Notes under the pieces: generated by a model
What the model saw: the letters and a program-made list of their open reading frames with translations, nothing else
Databases searched by the model: none
Told to the model about the DNA's origin: nothing
Shown here: piece after piece, positions 25,025 to 33,619 of the stretch
How the letters are laid out: each line of letters starts with the position of its first letter
How positions within the stretch are numbered: the first letter of the stretch is position 1
Source of the DNA: Sphaerochaetaceae bacterium
GTDB taxonomy: Bacteria > Spirochaetota > Spirochaetia > Sphaerochaetales > Sphaerochaetaceae
Assembly: GCA_024405015.1 (NCBI GenBank)
Contig: JAKSPE010000002.1
Coordinates: forward strand, 62,001-126,000
DNA: 64,000 nt
Direction of reading: 5' to 3'
Translations under genes and position numbers: made by a program

Positions 25025-25861
25025 ATGCTTGATAAACAGACTATTGAGTCTTTAGAGGCTAAGGCTACAGACATTAGGATTTCAACAATCTCTGAGATCG
25101 CACATCTCGGAAGCGGTCACATCGGTGGCGCCATGTCCATTGTTGAGGTCCTTACTTATCTCTATTTCCATGAGATGAACATTGATCCTTCCAACCCAAA
25201 GATGGAAGGTCGCGACAGATTCGTCTGTTCAAAGGGTCATGCAGGTCCTTCCGTCTATGCAACACTTGCACACAAGGGCTTCTTCCCAATGGATTGGCTT
25301 AAGACACTCAATCAGGGCGGAACAAATCTTCCTAGCCACTGTGATATGAACAAGACTCCTGGAGTCGATTTCACAACAGGTTCCCTCGGACAGGGTTTCA
25401 GCGCAGCAACTGGAATTGCACTTGGTCAGAAGATTAAGGGTGAGAAGTCCTATACCTACGTCATGATCGGAGATGGTGAGAGCCAGGAAGGTCAGATCTG
25501 GGAAGCTGCAGAGTTCGCATCCACACAGAAGCTTGGCAACCTCATCGCTTTCACAGACTTCAACCGCCAGCAGCTTGACAGTTACACAAAGGACATCATC
25601 TGCATGGACAACATCGATACCCGTTGGCTCGGTTTCAACTGGCATGTCCAGAGAATCAACGGCCATGACTACAACCAGATCTCTGAGGCCATCGAGGCAG
25701 CAAAGAAGGTCACAGACAGACCAAGCATGATCATTCTCGATACCATCAAGAGCAAGGGTTATGCACCAGGCGAAGGCATCAAGGCCAACCACAGCATGGC
25801 AATCAGCCACGATGACGAGGCTTATGCAATCAGCGTACTTCAGGGAGGAGCCAGAAAATGA
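25025..25861 (+). CDS. Transketolase, N-terminal (thiamine diphosphate) subunit
   Basis: A 278-residue protein equal to the first third of transketolase. It holds the pyrophosphate-binding half: GSGHIGGAMSIVEVLTYLYF, KGHAGPSVYATLAHKG, GSLGQGFSAATGIALG and the GDGE...N motif MIGDGESQEGQIWEA with TDFNRQQ. Split transketolases of this kind act as two-chain enzymes in the pentose phosphate pathway or in pentose/apulose catabolism; the substrate cannot be told here. The stop overlaps the start of the C-terminal subunit (ATGA), so the two are translationally coupled. Confidence 0.93.
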   Translation: MLDKQTIESLEAKATDIRISTISEIAHLGSGHIGGAMSIVEVLTYLYFHEMNIDPSNPKMEGRDRFVCSKGHAGPSVYATLAHKGFFPMDWLKTLNQGGTNLPSHCDMNKTPGVDFTTGSLGQGFSAATGIALGQKIKGEKSYTYVMIGDGESQEGQIWEAAEFASTQKLGNLIAFTDFNRQQLDSYTKDIICMDNIDTRWLGFNWHVQRINGHDYNQISEAIEAAKKVTDRPSMIILDTIKSKGYAPGEGIKANHSMAISHDDEAYAISVLQGGARK

Positions 25862-26805
25862 GAGATACATCAGATGTCGCAAACATGAGAGATGCCGTTA
25901 TCCTGGCAGCTATGGATCTCGCAGCAGAGCATCCAGAAGTCGTTTTCCTTGAGTCCGACCTTGCAGGTTGCAGCAACAGCACAATGTTCCAGAAGCAGTA
26001 TCCAGACAGATTCTTCAACTGTGGTATTGCAGAGGCAAACATGGTTGGTGTCGCAGCAGGTCTCTCCTCCATGGGTTTTGTTCCATTCGCACACTCTTTC
26101 GGATGCTTTGCAACAAGACGTGCCTATGACCAGCTGTTCCTTTCTGTTGGTTACGCAAAGCAGAGAGTCATCCTCATCGGTACCGATGCAGGTGTCACAG
26201 CTCAGCTCAATGGTGGAACACACATGCCATTTGAGGATGTAGGACTTACAAGACTCATTCCAGATCTCATCGTCCTCGATCCTTCCGATACACAGAGCTG
26301 CTACGAACTGGTTCGCCAGGCTTACGAGAGCGGTCACAGCGTATACATCAGACTTCGCAGAAAGGGAAGCACTCACCGCTATGCACTTGGTACAAAGATC
26401 GAGCTCGGTAAGGGTATCGTTCTCAACGAGGGTAAGGACCTTTCCATCGTCGCAACCGACGAGGCTATGGTCAACGAAGCTGTCAAGGCTGTTGAGGCTC
26501 TTAAGGAAAAGGGCATCAGCGCAGGTCTTGTTGACATGCACACCATCAAGCCTCTGGATACAGAGCTTCTTGAGAAGCTTTCCCAGCAGACAGGCCGCAT
26601 CCTCGTTTGTGAGAATGCTCGCTATGCTGGTGGAATCGGTGAAGCTATCGCTGCTCACCTTGCTAAGACCTGTCCTGCAAAGATGGACTTCGTCTGTGTC
26701 GGCGAGGAGTTCGGTGAAGTCGGTAAGCAGGATTACCTCATGAAGAGATTCAACCTCACTTGTGCTGATATTGTTGCCAAGGCTGAGGCTCTCGCAAAGA
26801 GATGA
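25858..26805 (+). CDS. Transketolase, C-terminal (pyrimidine and regulatory) subunit
   Basis: A 315-residue partner of the preceding gene. It has the pyrimidine-binding domain (VVFLESDLAGCSNSTMF; RFFNCGIAEANMVGVAAGLS, with the catalytic Glu that activates thiamine diphosphate; FVPFAHSFGCFATRRAYDQL) and the C-terminal domain (GLVDMHTIKPLDTELLEKL, CENARYAGGIGEAIAAHL). The gene pair has its own promoter region in the proS intergenic space and ends in a terminator. Confidence 0.93.
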   Translation: MRDTSDVANMRDAVILAAMDLAAEHPEVVFLESDLAGCSNSTMFQKQYPDRFFNCGIAEANMVGVAAGLSSMGFVPFAHSFGCFATRRAYDQLFLSVGYAKQRVILIGTDAGVTAQLNGGTHMPFEDVGLTRLIPDLIVLDPSDTQSCYELVRQAYESGHSVYIRLRRKGSTHRYALGTKIELGKGIVLNEGKDLSIVATDEAMVNEAVKAVEALKEKGISAGLVDMHTIKPLDTELLEKLSQQTGRILVCENARYAGGIGEAIAAHLAKTCPAKMDFVCVGEEFGEVGKQDYLMKRFNLTCADIVAKAEALAKR

Positions 26806-26827
26806 TTTTCTGAAATGGTGATTTCGG

Positions 26828-26856
26828 GCCGTGGGAAACCACGGCTCTTTCTTTTT
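26828..26856 (+). terminator. Terminator after the transketolase genes
   Basis: GCCGTGG-GAAA-CCACGGC then TCTTTCTTTTT. Confidence 0.85.
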
Positions 26857-26898
26857 GTTTTTGGCCTTAGGTTCTATGATTTGCGTGCTTTTTTTACT

Positions 26899-27026
26899 GC
26901 ATCGTAGTCTTTTTCTACGATGCAAACCATTTTTCTTTCAAATCGTAGTCGGTCAGTTTGATAGGGGAATCATTTTTCAATGATTTTCATTGTCTAGCGT
27001 GTTAATCGTAGTCTTTCACTACGATT
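26899..27026. repeat. Orphan TCGTAGTC direct and inverted repeats
   Basis: ATCGTAGTC occurs at 26901, 26942 and 27005; CTACGAT occurs inverted at 26915 and 27019, giving hairpins GCATCGTAG/CTACGATGC and AATCGTAG/CTACGATT. The array lies between two converging genes with no regulator gene attached. It resembles the operator-like repeats in front of the ATPase genes. Confidence 0.55.
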
Positions 27027-27057
27027 TTGGGAAAACGGGGTGCGAATCCTGGAAAAA

Positions 27058-27780
27058 TCAGCTGTTCTCGCAGCGGCCCTGACCGATTTCCTTGTAGACG
27101 GCACGCTTTTGTGCGTCTTCACAGCCGTTCCAAGGCTTGTCGCGGTTTTCGCTCTTGTAATGCTCGGTCATGTAGGTGAGGTCATGGGCTGTACGTTCGA
27201 GGTTCTTCTGCTGAAGGGTGCTGAGACTTTTTGCGAATTCCTTCTGCTGCTTTGCATCCAACGCTTCCAAGGACATGCGCAGGACGTGTGACATGTGGTG
27301 CAGGCAAAAGCCCTTGCTGCTTGAGAATGCTTTTCTGAATTCCTGGTCGGTTGCCCAGATGTACGGAATGGTGAAGGCATAGCGCTTGAGACGTTCTTCC
27401 ATGCGCTGACAGATCAGACATCCGTCCTCGCGTTTCTTGAGAACCTCATCCAGGTTTGCCAGTGCCTTCTTCACATTGCGTGGGTTGTCAAGGCTTTTGA
27501 ACGTTCCGGCCAAGGCTGCTCTGGTATTCTCCAGATGGGTCTCCCAAAGTACTGCCATGGAGTTTGGATGTCCGGATTCGACAAGCTTTGCCGTATGCTC
27601 TGGACAAAAGCCTGTGGCATTGACTTTGACGCGGGTCTCTGGGTTCATGACCGATGAGCCAAGATAGAACTCAAGACTGTCTTTCTCAGCCTTTTTCATG
27701 AGGTCGCAGATGAAGCATTCGCTCTGGCTTTGGATGCCGTCCCACACAGGGATCGTCTCAAGTTGGTATTTGACTCCCAT
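27058..27780 (-). CDS. Four-CxxC/CxxH zinc-ribbon-like protein (DUF6062 type)
   Basis: A 240-residue cytosolic protein without signal peptide. Four metal-ligand-like pairs are evenly placed: ECFICDLM (about residue 22), GFCPEHTA (about 58), GCLICQRM (about 120) and GFCLHHMS (about 158). This matches the DUF6062 family, of unknown function. It is encoded immediately after the 178-residue gene (stop and start adjoin at 27780), so the two form an operon. Confidence 0.7.
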   Translation of the reverse strand: MGVKYQLETIPVWDGIQSQSECFICDLMKKAEKDSLEFYLGSSVMNPETRVKVNATGFCPEHTAKLVESGHPNSMAVLWETHLENTRAALAGTFKSLDNPRNVKKALANLDEVLKKREDGCLICQRMEERLKRYAFTIPYIWATDQEFRKAFSSSKGFCLHHMSHVLRMSLEALDAKQQKEFAKSLSTLQQKNLERTAHDLTYMTEHYKSENRDKPWNGCEDAQKRAVYKEIGQGRCENS

Positions 27781-28316
27781 CAGCGTCTCCTAAGCAGCTT
27801 GTCCAATGTAAGCTGGTCCTTGCTCTCCGTCTCACTGGCGATGGCTCTCTGTTTGAACGGCTGAATGGTCAGTGAGTTGCGGTCAAAGTGGTAATATTCG
27901 ATTCTGTCCTCGTGTGTGACATAGATGAGCATGTAGTTCTTCTGGGTAAGAAAGGAAAGGCCAAGTACAAGCTCGCACTTGCTGTTGGCTCTGAGCTGGA
28001 TCAGTTCCAGCTGCTCCTGCTCGGTCAGATAATCGTTTCTGCAGACCACAGAAAGGATCTGGTTTTCCGTTTCTCGGTTATGCACCAGAATGTCCGGATT
28101 CAGGATTTTGGAGGTCTTGTACAGGACAGGACAGAGGTCAACGGAGAAGCTGTTTTCCGATGCCTGGAGAAGGTCATGCAGGTGCTGTGCAAGGGCATGC
28201 GAAATCGCGATTCTGTTCCTCTGCCAGCCGTACAGATTTCTGTCCTGCTCCTCCAAGAGGTTCAGAGCCTTTGCGAAAATGTCAAAAACCTTGATTTTGC
28301 TTCTCTTCGTGCTCAT
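27780..28316 (-). CDS. Conserved hypothetical protein, possible degenerate nuclease fold
   Basis: 178 residues, not confidently assigned. The segment NPDILVHNRETENQILSVVC, followed by a helix and a second strand pair (CELVLGLSFLTQ, YMLIYVTHEDRIEYYHF), has the order of a PD-(D/E)xK nuclease core, but the usual ExK is QILSV, so catalysis is doubtful. TATGAT ends 6 nt before the ATG and no Shine-Dalgarno is present, a predicted leaderless start. It is the first gene of an operon with the DUF6062-type protein. Confidence 0.6.
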   Translation of the reverse strand: MSTKRSKIKVFDIFAKALNLLEEQDRNLYGWQRNRIAISHALAQHLHDLLQASENSFSVDLCPVLYKTSKILNPDILVHNRETENQILSVVCRNDYLTEQEQLELIQLRANSKCELVLGLSFLTQKNYMLIYVTHEDRIEYYHFDRNSLTIQPFKQRAIASETESKDQLTLDKLLRRR

Positions 28317-28364
28317 GGATCAATCATAGCAGTTATTGCCTATCGTGGCAAAAGTTTTCTGGCT

Positions 28365-29192
28365 TCAGAGTGCAACTGCCTCAAAAGTGCTTCCGTTGAA
28401 CTGCAGCTGGGTCTTGAAGCCGACACTTCTCAAAAGTTCCTCAGCCATGTCAAAGGCAAAGGTGATGGTCTTTGTGCTGTGTGAATCCGAGGAAATGGTT
28501 ACAGGGACCTTCTTCTCATGAAGCCTCTGCAGAATGAAGCGGGCAGGATAAGGTTCGGTGCGATAGCCCTTGGACATGGCTCCAGTGTTGACCTCAAAGA
28601 TCTTTCCCGTCTTGGCAATCTCATCGATGTAGTCAATCGTCATGTCCGTGTACCACTTGGCATCTGGGTCGAAATAGTGCATGTTCTCGTTCAGTTTTGC
28701 ATAGATGTCCACGTGGCCGATAATGTCAAACGGTACTTCCTTTGCAAAAGAAATATACTCCTGATAATAGTCTTCGATAAGTTTTTTTGCACTACCAAAG
28801 GATATTAGGGCATCGTCAATCATGGATGGTAGATAGTCGATGCAAAAGAACTGGCTGTTGTTTCTGATGTAGTGGCAAGACCCGATGGTGTAGTCGCAGC
28901 GGTTGTCGATGACAGGTCTTCCTTCCCCGAGAACGCGGCATTCAAGCTCCATGCCTTTGTAGATGGCAATGCTGCTTTTGTACTGCTGCTTCAAGCTTTC
29001 AAGTTCCTCAAAGTAGGCGTCGAGCTTGCCGATATCCATCTGCACATCGTCAAAATCATACTGGGTTGGGTAGTGGCTGGAAAAGCCAATGGAGGTTAGC
29101 CCTGCATCGATGGCAGCTTGGACCATGTCCTGCATGCTGTCGTTTCCGTCGCAGTAGGTGCAATGTGTGTGAAGGTTTGATCTTGTGGTCAT
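28365..29192 (-). CDS. PHP-family phosphatase, histidinol-phosphatase (HisJ/HisK) type
   Basis: A 275-residue metal-dependent phosphoesterase. The N-terminal SNLHTHCTYCDGNDSMQDMV holds the HxH and is the hallmark of the PHP histidinol-phosphatase group; GFSSHYPT, GMELECRV, DIIGHVDIYA and ISSDSHSTKT carry the remaining ligands. Histidine biosynthesis (histidinol phosphate to histidinol) is the likely role, although no other his gene is nearby. TAGAAT ends 6 nt before the ATG, with no Shine-Dalgarno: predicted leaderless. Confidence 0.85.
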   Translation of the reverse strand: MTTRSNLHTHCTYCDGNDSMQDMVQAAIDAGLTSIGFSSHYPTQYDFDDVQMDIGKLDAYFEELESLKQQYKSSIAIYKGMELECRVLGEGRPVIDNRCDYTIGSCHYIRNNSQFFCIDYLPSMIDDALISFGSAKKLIEDYYQEYISFAKEVPFDIIGHVDIYAKLNENMHYFDPDAKWYTDMTIDYIDEIAKTGKIFEVNTGAMSKGYRTEPYPARFILQRLHEKKVPVTISSDSHSTKTITFAFDMAEELLRSVGFKTQLQFNGSTFEAVAL

Positions 29193-29253
29193 ACTTGGAT
29201 TCTACCGAAATGGAGTGCGCTTAATCTAGATGACAATTACGTGCGCGCGCATA

Positions 29254-29282
29254 TTGAAGAACCGTTTTTATAGTGTTAGAAT
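29254..29282 (+). promoter_or_regulatory. aspS promoter
   Basis: TTGAAG (29254-29259), 17-bp spacer, TAGAAT (29277-29282), about 19 nt before the start codon with its Shine-Dalgarno. Confidence 0.7.
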
Positions 29283-29307
29283 CATAACACTTAAAGAGGG
29301 ACAAAGA

Positions 29308-31095
29308 ATGAACTTTGATCAGCGAACCGTAACATGCGGACAGCTCAGAGCTGCCGATGCAGGAAAGACCGTTATCCTTAACGGTTGGGTGCACCGTGAC
29401 CGTAACCATGGAGCACTTCACTTCATCAACCTGAGAGACAGATATGGAATCACACAGGTCGTCGTAGATGACGACGCAAGCCCAGAGCTTCAGAGCGCAG
29501 CCTCCGAGCTCAAGATGGAGTACTGCATTGCCGTTACAGGTACAGTAAGACTCAGACCAGACACCATGATCAACAAGGACATGGCAACCGGTGAGGTTGA
29601 GGTCAAGGCAGAGAAGATTGAGATTCTCTCCCGTTGTGCCACACTGCCATTTGTCATTGATGGTGCCGACACTCCAAACGAGGACCTCAGACTCAAGTAC
29701 AGATTCCTGGACCTCCGTTCCAACGGAATGCAGGAAAGAATCAGACTCAGACATGATTTCATCAAGGCCATTCGTGAGTACATGTACACAAAGGACTTCT
29801 ACGAGATTGAGACTCCGACCCTCATCCGATCCACTCCAGAGGGCGCCAGAGACTTCCTTGTTCCATCCAGAAAGTATCCAGGCAAGTTCTATGCTCTTCC
29901 ACAGAGCCCACAGCTTTACAAGCAGCTTCTCATGGTCAGCGGATTTGACAAGTATTTCCAGATCGCACGTTGCTACCGCGACGAGGATGCTAGAGGAGAC
30001 AGACAGCTTGAGTTCACACAGTTCGACGTTGAGATGAGCTTCGTCAAGAGAGACGACATCCTGAACCTCATGGAAGAGCTCTTCGGCTATGTCTTCAAGA
30101 AGGTCATGAACTACGACCTGCCAGCTCACTTCAGAAGAATCGATTACTACGATGCCATGAACACCTACGGCTGCGACAAGCCGGATCTCAGATTCGAGTG
30201 TGAGATCAAGGACATCAAGGACATCATCGAGAAGTCCTCTTTCGAAGCCTACAAGACAATCCTTGCCAACAAGGGTTTTGCAAAGGCAGTCGTTGCACCA
30301 AAGACAGCTGGTTTCGATTTCACAAGAAAGTATCTTGATGAGATTGCTGCTGCAGCAAAGACCTATGGTGCTGCATTTGTTCCATTCATCAAGGTCGGTG
30401 CAGACAACGCCATCTCCGGCAGTGCCGCCAAGTTCTTCACAGGACTTGAGGCAGAGCTTTGCCAGTACATGGGAGCCAAGGAAGGTGATGTCATTCTCAT
30501 GGTCGCACACGAGTCCTGGAAGAAGTGCTGTGCTTCCGCTGGTGCTATCCGTTCCAAGCTTGGTAAGGACCTCAAGCTCATCAGACCGGGCTTCGAGTTC
30601 TGCTGGATCGTTGATTTCCCACTGTTCGAGTACAATGAGGACGAAGGTCACTGGGAGGCTGCACACCATATGTTCAGCATGCCACAGGCTCGCTTCATCC
30701 CAACTCTGGAAGAGAACCCAGGTGAGGTTCGTGGTGACCTGTACGACATGGTCTGTAACGGCTATGAGTGTGCTTCCGGTTCCATCAGAATCCACGATAT
30801 CGAGCTTCAGAAGAGAATCTTCAGAATCTGTAACTTCTCCGATGAAGAGGCACAGAAGAAGTTCGGCTTCCTCCTGGATGCCTTCAAGTTCGGACCACCT
30901 CCACACGGTGGAATCGCTCCTGGCGTAGACCGTATGGTCATGATCATGGCAGAGCAGACATCCATCAAGGAGGTCATCCCGTTCCCAAAGAACAGCTTCG
31001 CTGTCTCTCCAATGGACGAGTCTCCAAACGATGTAGACCAGAAGCAGCTTGATGAGCTCAAGATCTGTTTCAAGCTCGACGAAGAGAAGAAATGA
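29308..31095 (+). CDS. aspS: Aspartyl-tRNA synthetase, bacterial type
   Basis: A 595-residue class IIb synthetase, normal length for bacterial AspRS. It has an N-terminal OB-fold anticodon domain (VILNGWVHRDRNHGALHFIN), motif 2 around FQIARCYRDEDARGDRQLEF, a bacterial GAD insertion (about 300-420) and motif 3 GIAPGVDRMVMIM. The start at 29308 (MNFDQRTVTCGQLRAADAGK) follows AGAGGG. Whether it is discriminating or also charges tRNA-Asn cannot be judged from the window. Confidence 0.97.
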   Translation: MNFDQRTVTCGQLRAADAGKTVILNGWVHRDRNHGALHFINLRDRYGITQVVVDDDASPELQSAASELKMEYCIAVTGTVRLRPDTMINKDMATGEVEVKAEKIEILSRCATLPFVIDGADTPNEDLRLKYRFLDLRSNGMQERIRLRHDFIKAIREYMYTKDFYEIETPTLIRSTPEGARDFLVPSRKYPGKFYALPQSPQLYKQLLMVSGFDKYFQIARCYRDEDARGDRQLEFTQFDVEMSFVKRDDILNLMEELFGYVFKKVMNYDLPAHFRRIDYYDAMNTYGCDKPDLRFECEIKDIKDIIEKSSFEAYKTILANKGFAKAVVAPKTAGFDFTRKYLDEIAAAAKTYGAAFVPFIKVGADNAISGSAAKFFTGLEAELCQYMGAKEGDVILMVAHESWKKCCASAGAIRSKLGKDLKLIRPGFEFCWIVDFPLFEYNEDEGHWEAAHHMFSMPQARFIPTLEENPGEVRGDLYDMVCNGYECASGSIRIHDIELQKRIFRICNFSDEEAQKKFGFLLDAFKFGPPPHGGIAPGVDRMVMIMAEQTSIKEVIPFPKNSFAVSPMDESPNDVDQKQLDELKICFKLDEEKK

Positions 31096-31112
31096 GAATC
31101 TTTGATTTGGAA

Positions 31113-31325
31113 GGGGCTGTAACAAAATTCGGTTTTTCCGAATGGGTGTTGCAGCTCCATTCTTATATCAGCATGTAGTGTCTGCTGGTTTTTCTCCCAA
31201 AATTGCCAAAATATGGGTTTTTGGGAGAAATTTTCTCCCAAATGGACCAAAATCCGTCCATTTGGAATACATCGATTCATTCGGTCAAATCCGTTTTATT
31301 CTTTCTTCCTGTTTTTGTTACAGCC
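31113..31325 (+). mobile_element. Possible MITE-like element between aspS and rsmI
   Basis: A perfect 13-bp inverted pair, GGCTGTAACAAAA (31115-31127) and TTTTGTTACAGCC (31313-31325), bounds about 210 bp with no open frame. Inside are further inverted repeats (TTTCTCCCAAA / TTTGGGAGAAA; CCAAATGGAC / GTCCATTTGG). The size, termini and lack of coding fit a small non-autonomous transposable element; a long-range RNA hairpin is the alternative. No clear target duplication is seen. Confidence 0.5.
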
Positions 31326-31344
31326 TTTTTCTGTGAGGACAAAT

Positions 31345-32049
31345 ATGAGTACCCTTTACATTGTAGCAACACCAATCGGAAACCTCGACGACATGACATT
31401 CAGAGCGGTCAAGACGCTTAAGGAAGTGGATGTCATAGCCTGTGAGGACACGCGCCATACCCAGAATCTTCTGACCCATCTGGAGATTACCGGAAAGCGT
31501 CTGATTGCCTGCCATGCTCACAATGAGGCTGCTTCCAGTCAGGGTATCATCAACCTCATGGAGCAGGGGCTCAGCGTTGCTTACTGCTCGGATGCCGGAA
31601 CCCCTGGTGTCAGTGATCCTGGCAGCCGTCTGGTCCGTGCCGTCCGCGAAGCAGGTTTCACGGTTGTCCCAATTCCTGGAGCCAGCGCATCGGTGACACT
31701 GATCAGTGCAAGCGGACTTTCCGGCAAAACCTTCACCTTTGAGGGTTTTCTGAGCCCAAAGAGCGGCAGAAGAAAGACAAGGCTCAAGGAGCTTTTGGAT
31801 CGCAACGAGGCGTTCATCGTCTATGAGTCTCCATTTCGCATCATCAAGACCTTGGAAGAGCTCAAGGCCATTGATGATACCAGAAAGCTCGTCCTTGGTC
31901 GGGAAATGACCAAGGCCTTTGAGCAGTTCATCTACGGAACTCCATCTGAGGTCATTTCACAGCTGAAAGTGGTCAAGGGTGAGTTTGCCATGTGCGTCCT
32001 TCCTCCAGAAAAGCAGCGCGACGATGAAGATGCCGAGGAAGAGGCATGA
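31345..32049 (+). CDS. rsmI: 16S rRNA 2'-O-ribose C1402 methyltransferase RsmI
   Basis: A 234-residue tetrapyrrole-methylase-fold enzyme that modifies C1402 of 16S rRNA. Motifs: TLYIVATPIGNLDDMTFRAV at the start, ACEDTRHTQNLLTHL, AYCSDAGTPGVSDPGSRLVR and VPIPGASASVTLISASGL, FTFEGFLSPKSGRRKTRL, and VLGREMTKAFEQF. It is shorter than the approximately 280 residues of E. coli, missing the C-terminal extension. Start at 31345 follows GAGGAC; a longer in-frame extension lies in the MITE-like element and is not convincing. Its last four bases overlap the next gene (ATGA). Confidence 0.93.
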   Translation: MSTLYIVATPIGNLDDMTFRAVKTLKEVDVIACEDTRHTQNLLTHLEITGKRLIACHAHNEAASSQGIINLMEQGLSVAYCSDAGTPGVSDPGSRLVRAVREAGFTVVPIPGASASVTLISASGLSGKTFTFEGFLSPKSGRRKTRLKELLDRNEAFIVYESPFRIIKTLEELKAIDDTRKLVLGREMTKAFEQFIYGTPSEVISQLKVVKGEFAMCVLPPEKQRDDEDAEEEA

Positions 32050-32786
32050 TCACCAAGAAAAAACTGACCACCCTGAAGGAGCGCACCCGACTCAGAAAGA
32101 TCTCTATGGTCCTTCATGAGGCTGCGGTGTCTTTGACAAATGGTGGAGAGGCCGACTATGACTACATCGATGATATTGTGCCTCTTGCCGGGTTTGAGCC
32201 TGTAGACCGCAATTGCGAGAAGAAGACCCTTGCGTTCCGTTATGAGGACATGAGTCAGGAACTTTTGAAGCGCCTTGGGGCCGAGCCATCTGACTGGGAT
32301 TTCAGAACCCAGGATGGAGAGTTGGACAAAACCCACAGGGTGATTCAGGACAAGGTTCTTGTGTTGGACCGACTCAGAAGTCCCTATAATGTAGGTGCCA
32401 TCTTCCGAAGTGCCGATTCCTTTGGTATCGGAAAGATCATTCTCGTGGAGGGGACTGCTTCTCCTGAGCATGTGAGAGCCCAAAGGACATCCCGTGGTAC
32501 GACAGAGACTGTCGCGTGGGAGTTCCTGTCCGAAAGCGACACAATTGCATTTCTCAAGACCTATGACCCAAAGGATGTTCTTGCCCTGGAACTTGGTGGA
32601 CAGAGCATCAACGAGTTTGAATTTCCGCAGCGTGGGGTAGCCATCATGGGCTCGGAAGAATTTGGTATCAGCCCTGAGGTGTTAGCATGCTCTGCAAGCA
32701 GAATCACCATTCCCATGGGTGGTTCAAAAGGGTCCCTGAACGTCTCTGTCGCTGCCGGTATTCTGATGCAGCGCTGGTTCAGTTAA
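32046..32786 (+). CDS. SpoU/TrmH-family RNA 2'-O-methyltransferase
   Basis: A 246-residue SPOUT methyltransferase. The trefoil-knot motifs are SPYNVGAIFRSADSFGIGKI (motif 1), GVAIMGSEEFGISPEVL (motif 2) and ITIPMGGSKGSLNVSVAAGI (motif 3, with the conserved SLNVS). The first 100 residues are a variable substrate-binding extension. The target nucleotide in tRNA or rRNA is not evident. It is translationally coupled to rsmI, consistent with a two-gene RNA-modification operon. Confidence 0.9.
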   Translation: MITKKKLTTLKERTRLRKISMVLHEAAVSLTNGGEADYDYIDDIVPLAGFEPVDRNCEKKTLAFRYEDMSQELLKRLGAEPSDWDFRTQDGELDKTHRVIQDKVLVLDRLRSPYNVGAIFRSADSFGIGKIILVEGTASPEHVRAQRTSRGTTETVAWEFLSESDTIAFLKTYDPKDVLALELGGQSINEFEFPQRGVAIMGSEEFGISPEVLACSASRITIPMGGSKGSLNVSVAAGILMQRWFS

Positions 32787-32789
32787 GAG

Positions 32790-32824
32790 TTGGTAAATTT
32801 CACCAATTGCCATATTTTTGGCAA
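32790..32824. promoter_or_regulatory. Paired PspF-type upstream activator sites for pspA-1
   Basis: Two abutting palindromes, TTGGTAAATTTCACCAA (32790-32806) and TTGCCATATTTTTGGCAA (32807-32824), lie about 85 bp upstream of the sigma54 promoter. A second pair of the same type lies upstream of the other pspA gene. Confidence 0.75.
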
Positions 32825-32891
32825 ATCTTGAGAAGCTGAAATTTTAAACAAACAGAATAATTTCTTTTAACCGAATGATTTACTCTTAACT

Positions 32892-32907
32892 TGGCACGCC
32901 TTGTGCT
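32892..32907 (+). promoter_or_regulatory. Sigma54 promoter of pspA-1
   Basis: TGGCACGCCTTGTGCT has GG and GC in the -24/-12 spacing of the sigma54 consensus. Confidence 0.85.
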
Positions 32908-32959
32908 ATATGGTTTGTGTCCAAAACAGGATAATTTCGAAAGAAAACAGGAGTAGATT

Positions 32960-33619
32960 ATGAACGCATTCAAAAGAATTCACGACATCTTCAGTTCTAA
33001 TGTTAACAGTGCACTTGATAAGTTTGAGGATCCAGCAAAGATGATCCGCTATACCATTGTAGAGATGGAGCACAGCCTCGAGAAGGCCAAGGCTTCTGCC
33101 TCAGAGACCCTCACTACCATCAAAGCCAGAGAGGTCGAACTCAAGAGCTACAAGGAAGCTGTTGCCCGCTGGGACGTTCGTTCTCAGCTTGCCGTCAAGA
33201 ACGGAAAAGATGACCTTGCCAGAGAGGCTCTTGCCGAGAAGCAGTCATACAGCGCCAAGGTAACAGCCTTGGAGACGGAGGTCGCTGAACTCAAGAATAT
33301 CAGCGCAAGCCAGGAAGCACAGATTGCAAAGCTCATCGAGAAGTTGGAAGAGGTGAAGAGCAAGGAGAGAACCCTTGTTGCTCGCGCCCAGCATGCAAAG
33401 CAGAAGATCGAGATCGAAAAGCAGCTGAGCAGCACCGACTGCAGCGCCGCCATCAAGCGCTTCAATGAGATGGAAGAGAAGGTTGAGCGTCTTGAGGCGC
33501 AGGCCGAAGTGGCTTCCAAAAGCTATGTGAATGAGGCCCAGTTCTCAGAGATGGAACAGTCCGACAGCATCGAGAAGGAGCTTGAGAGCCTTAAGGCTCA
33601 GATGGCAACAAACAGTTAA
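32960..33619 (+). CDS. pspA: PspA/IM30/Vipp1-family membrane stress protein, copy 1
   Basis: A 219-residue, almost fully alpha-helical coiled-coil protein. The N-terminal FKRIHDIFSSNVNSALDKFE-DPAKMIRYTIVEMEHSL is the family signature, followed by long heptad stretches rich in Lys, Glu and Ala. PspA proteins form oligomers that bind and protect the inner membrane and, in enterobacteria, hold PspF inactive. The gene has its own sigma54 promoter and activator sites and ends 4 bp into the convergent pspF gene, so the two messages overlap tail to tail. Confidence 0.92.
   Translation: MNAFKRIHDIFSSNVNSALDKFEDPAKMIRYTIVEMEHSLEKAKASASETLTTIKAREVELKSYKEAVARWDVRSQLAVKNGKDDLAREALAEKQSYSAKVTALETEVAELKNISASQEAQIAKLIEKLEEVKSKERTLVARAQHAKQKIEIEKQLSSTDCSAAIKRFNEMEEKVERLEAQAEVASKSYVNEAQFSEMEQSDSIEKELESLKAQMATNS

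Noticed and set aside
29221-31125. 634-codon open frame opposite aspS
   Set aside because: Antisense shadow of a well-supported synthetase gene; no Shine-Dalgarno or recognisable motif.
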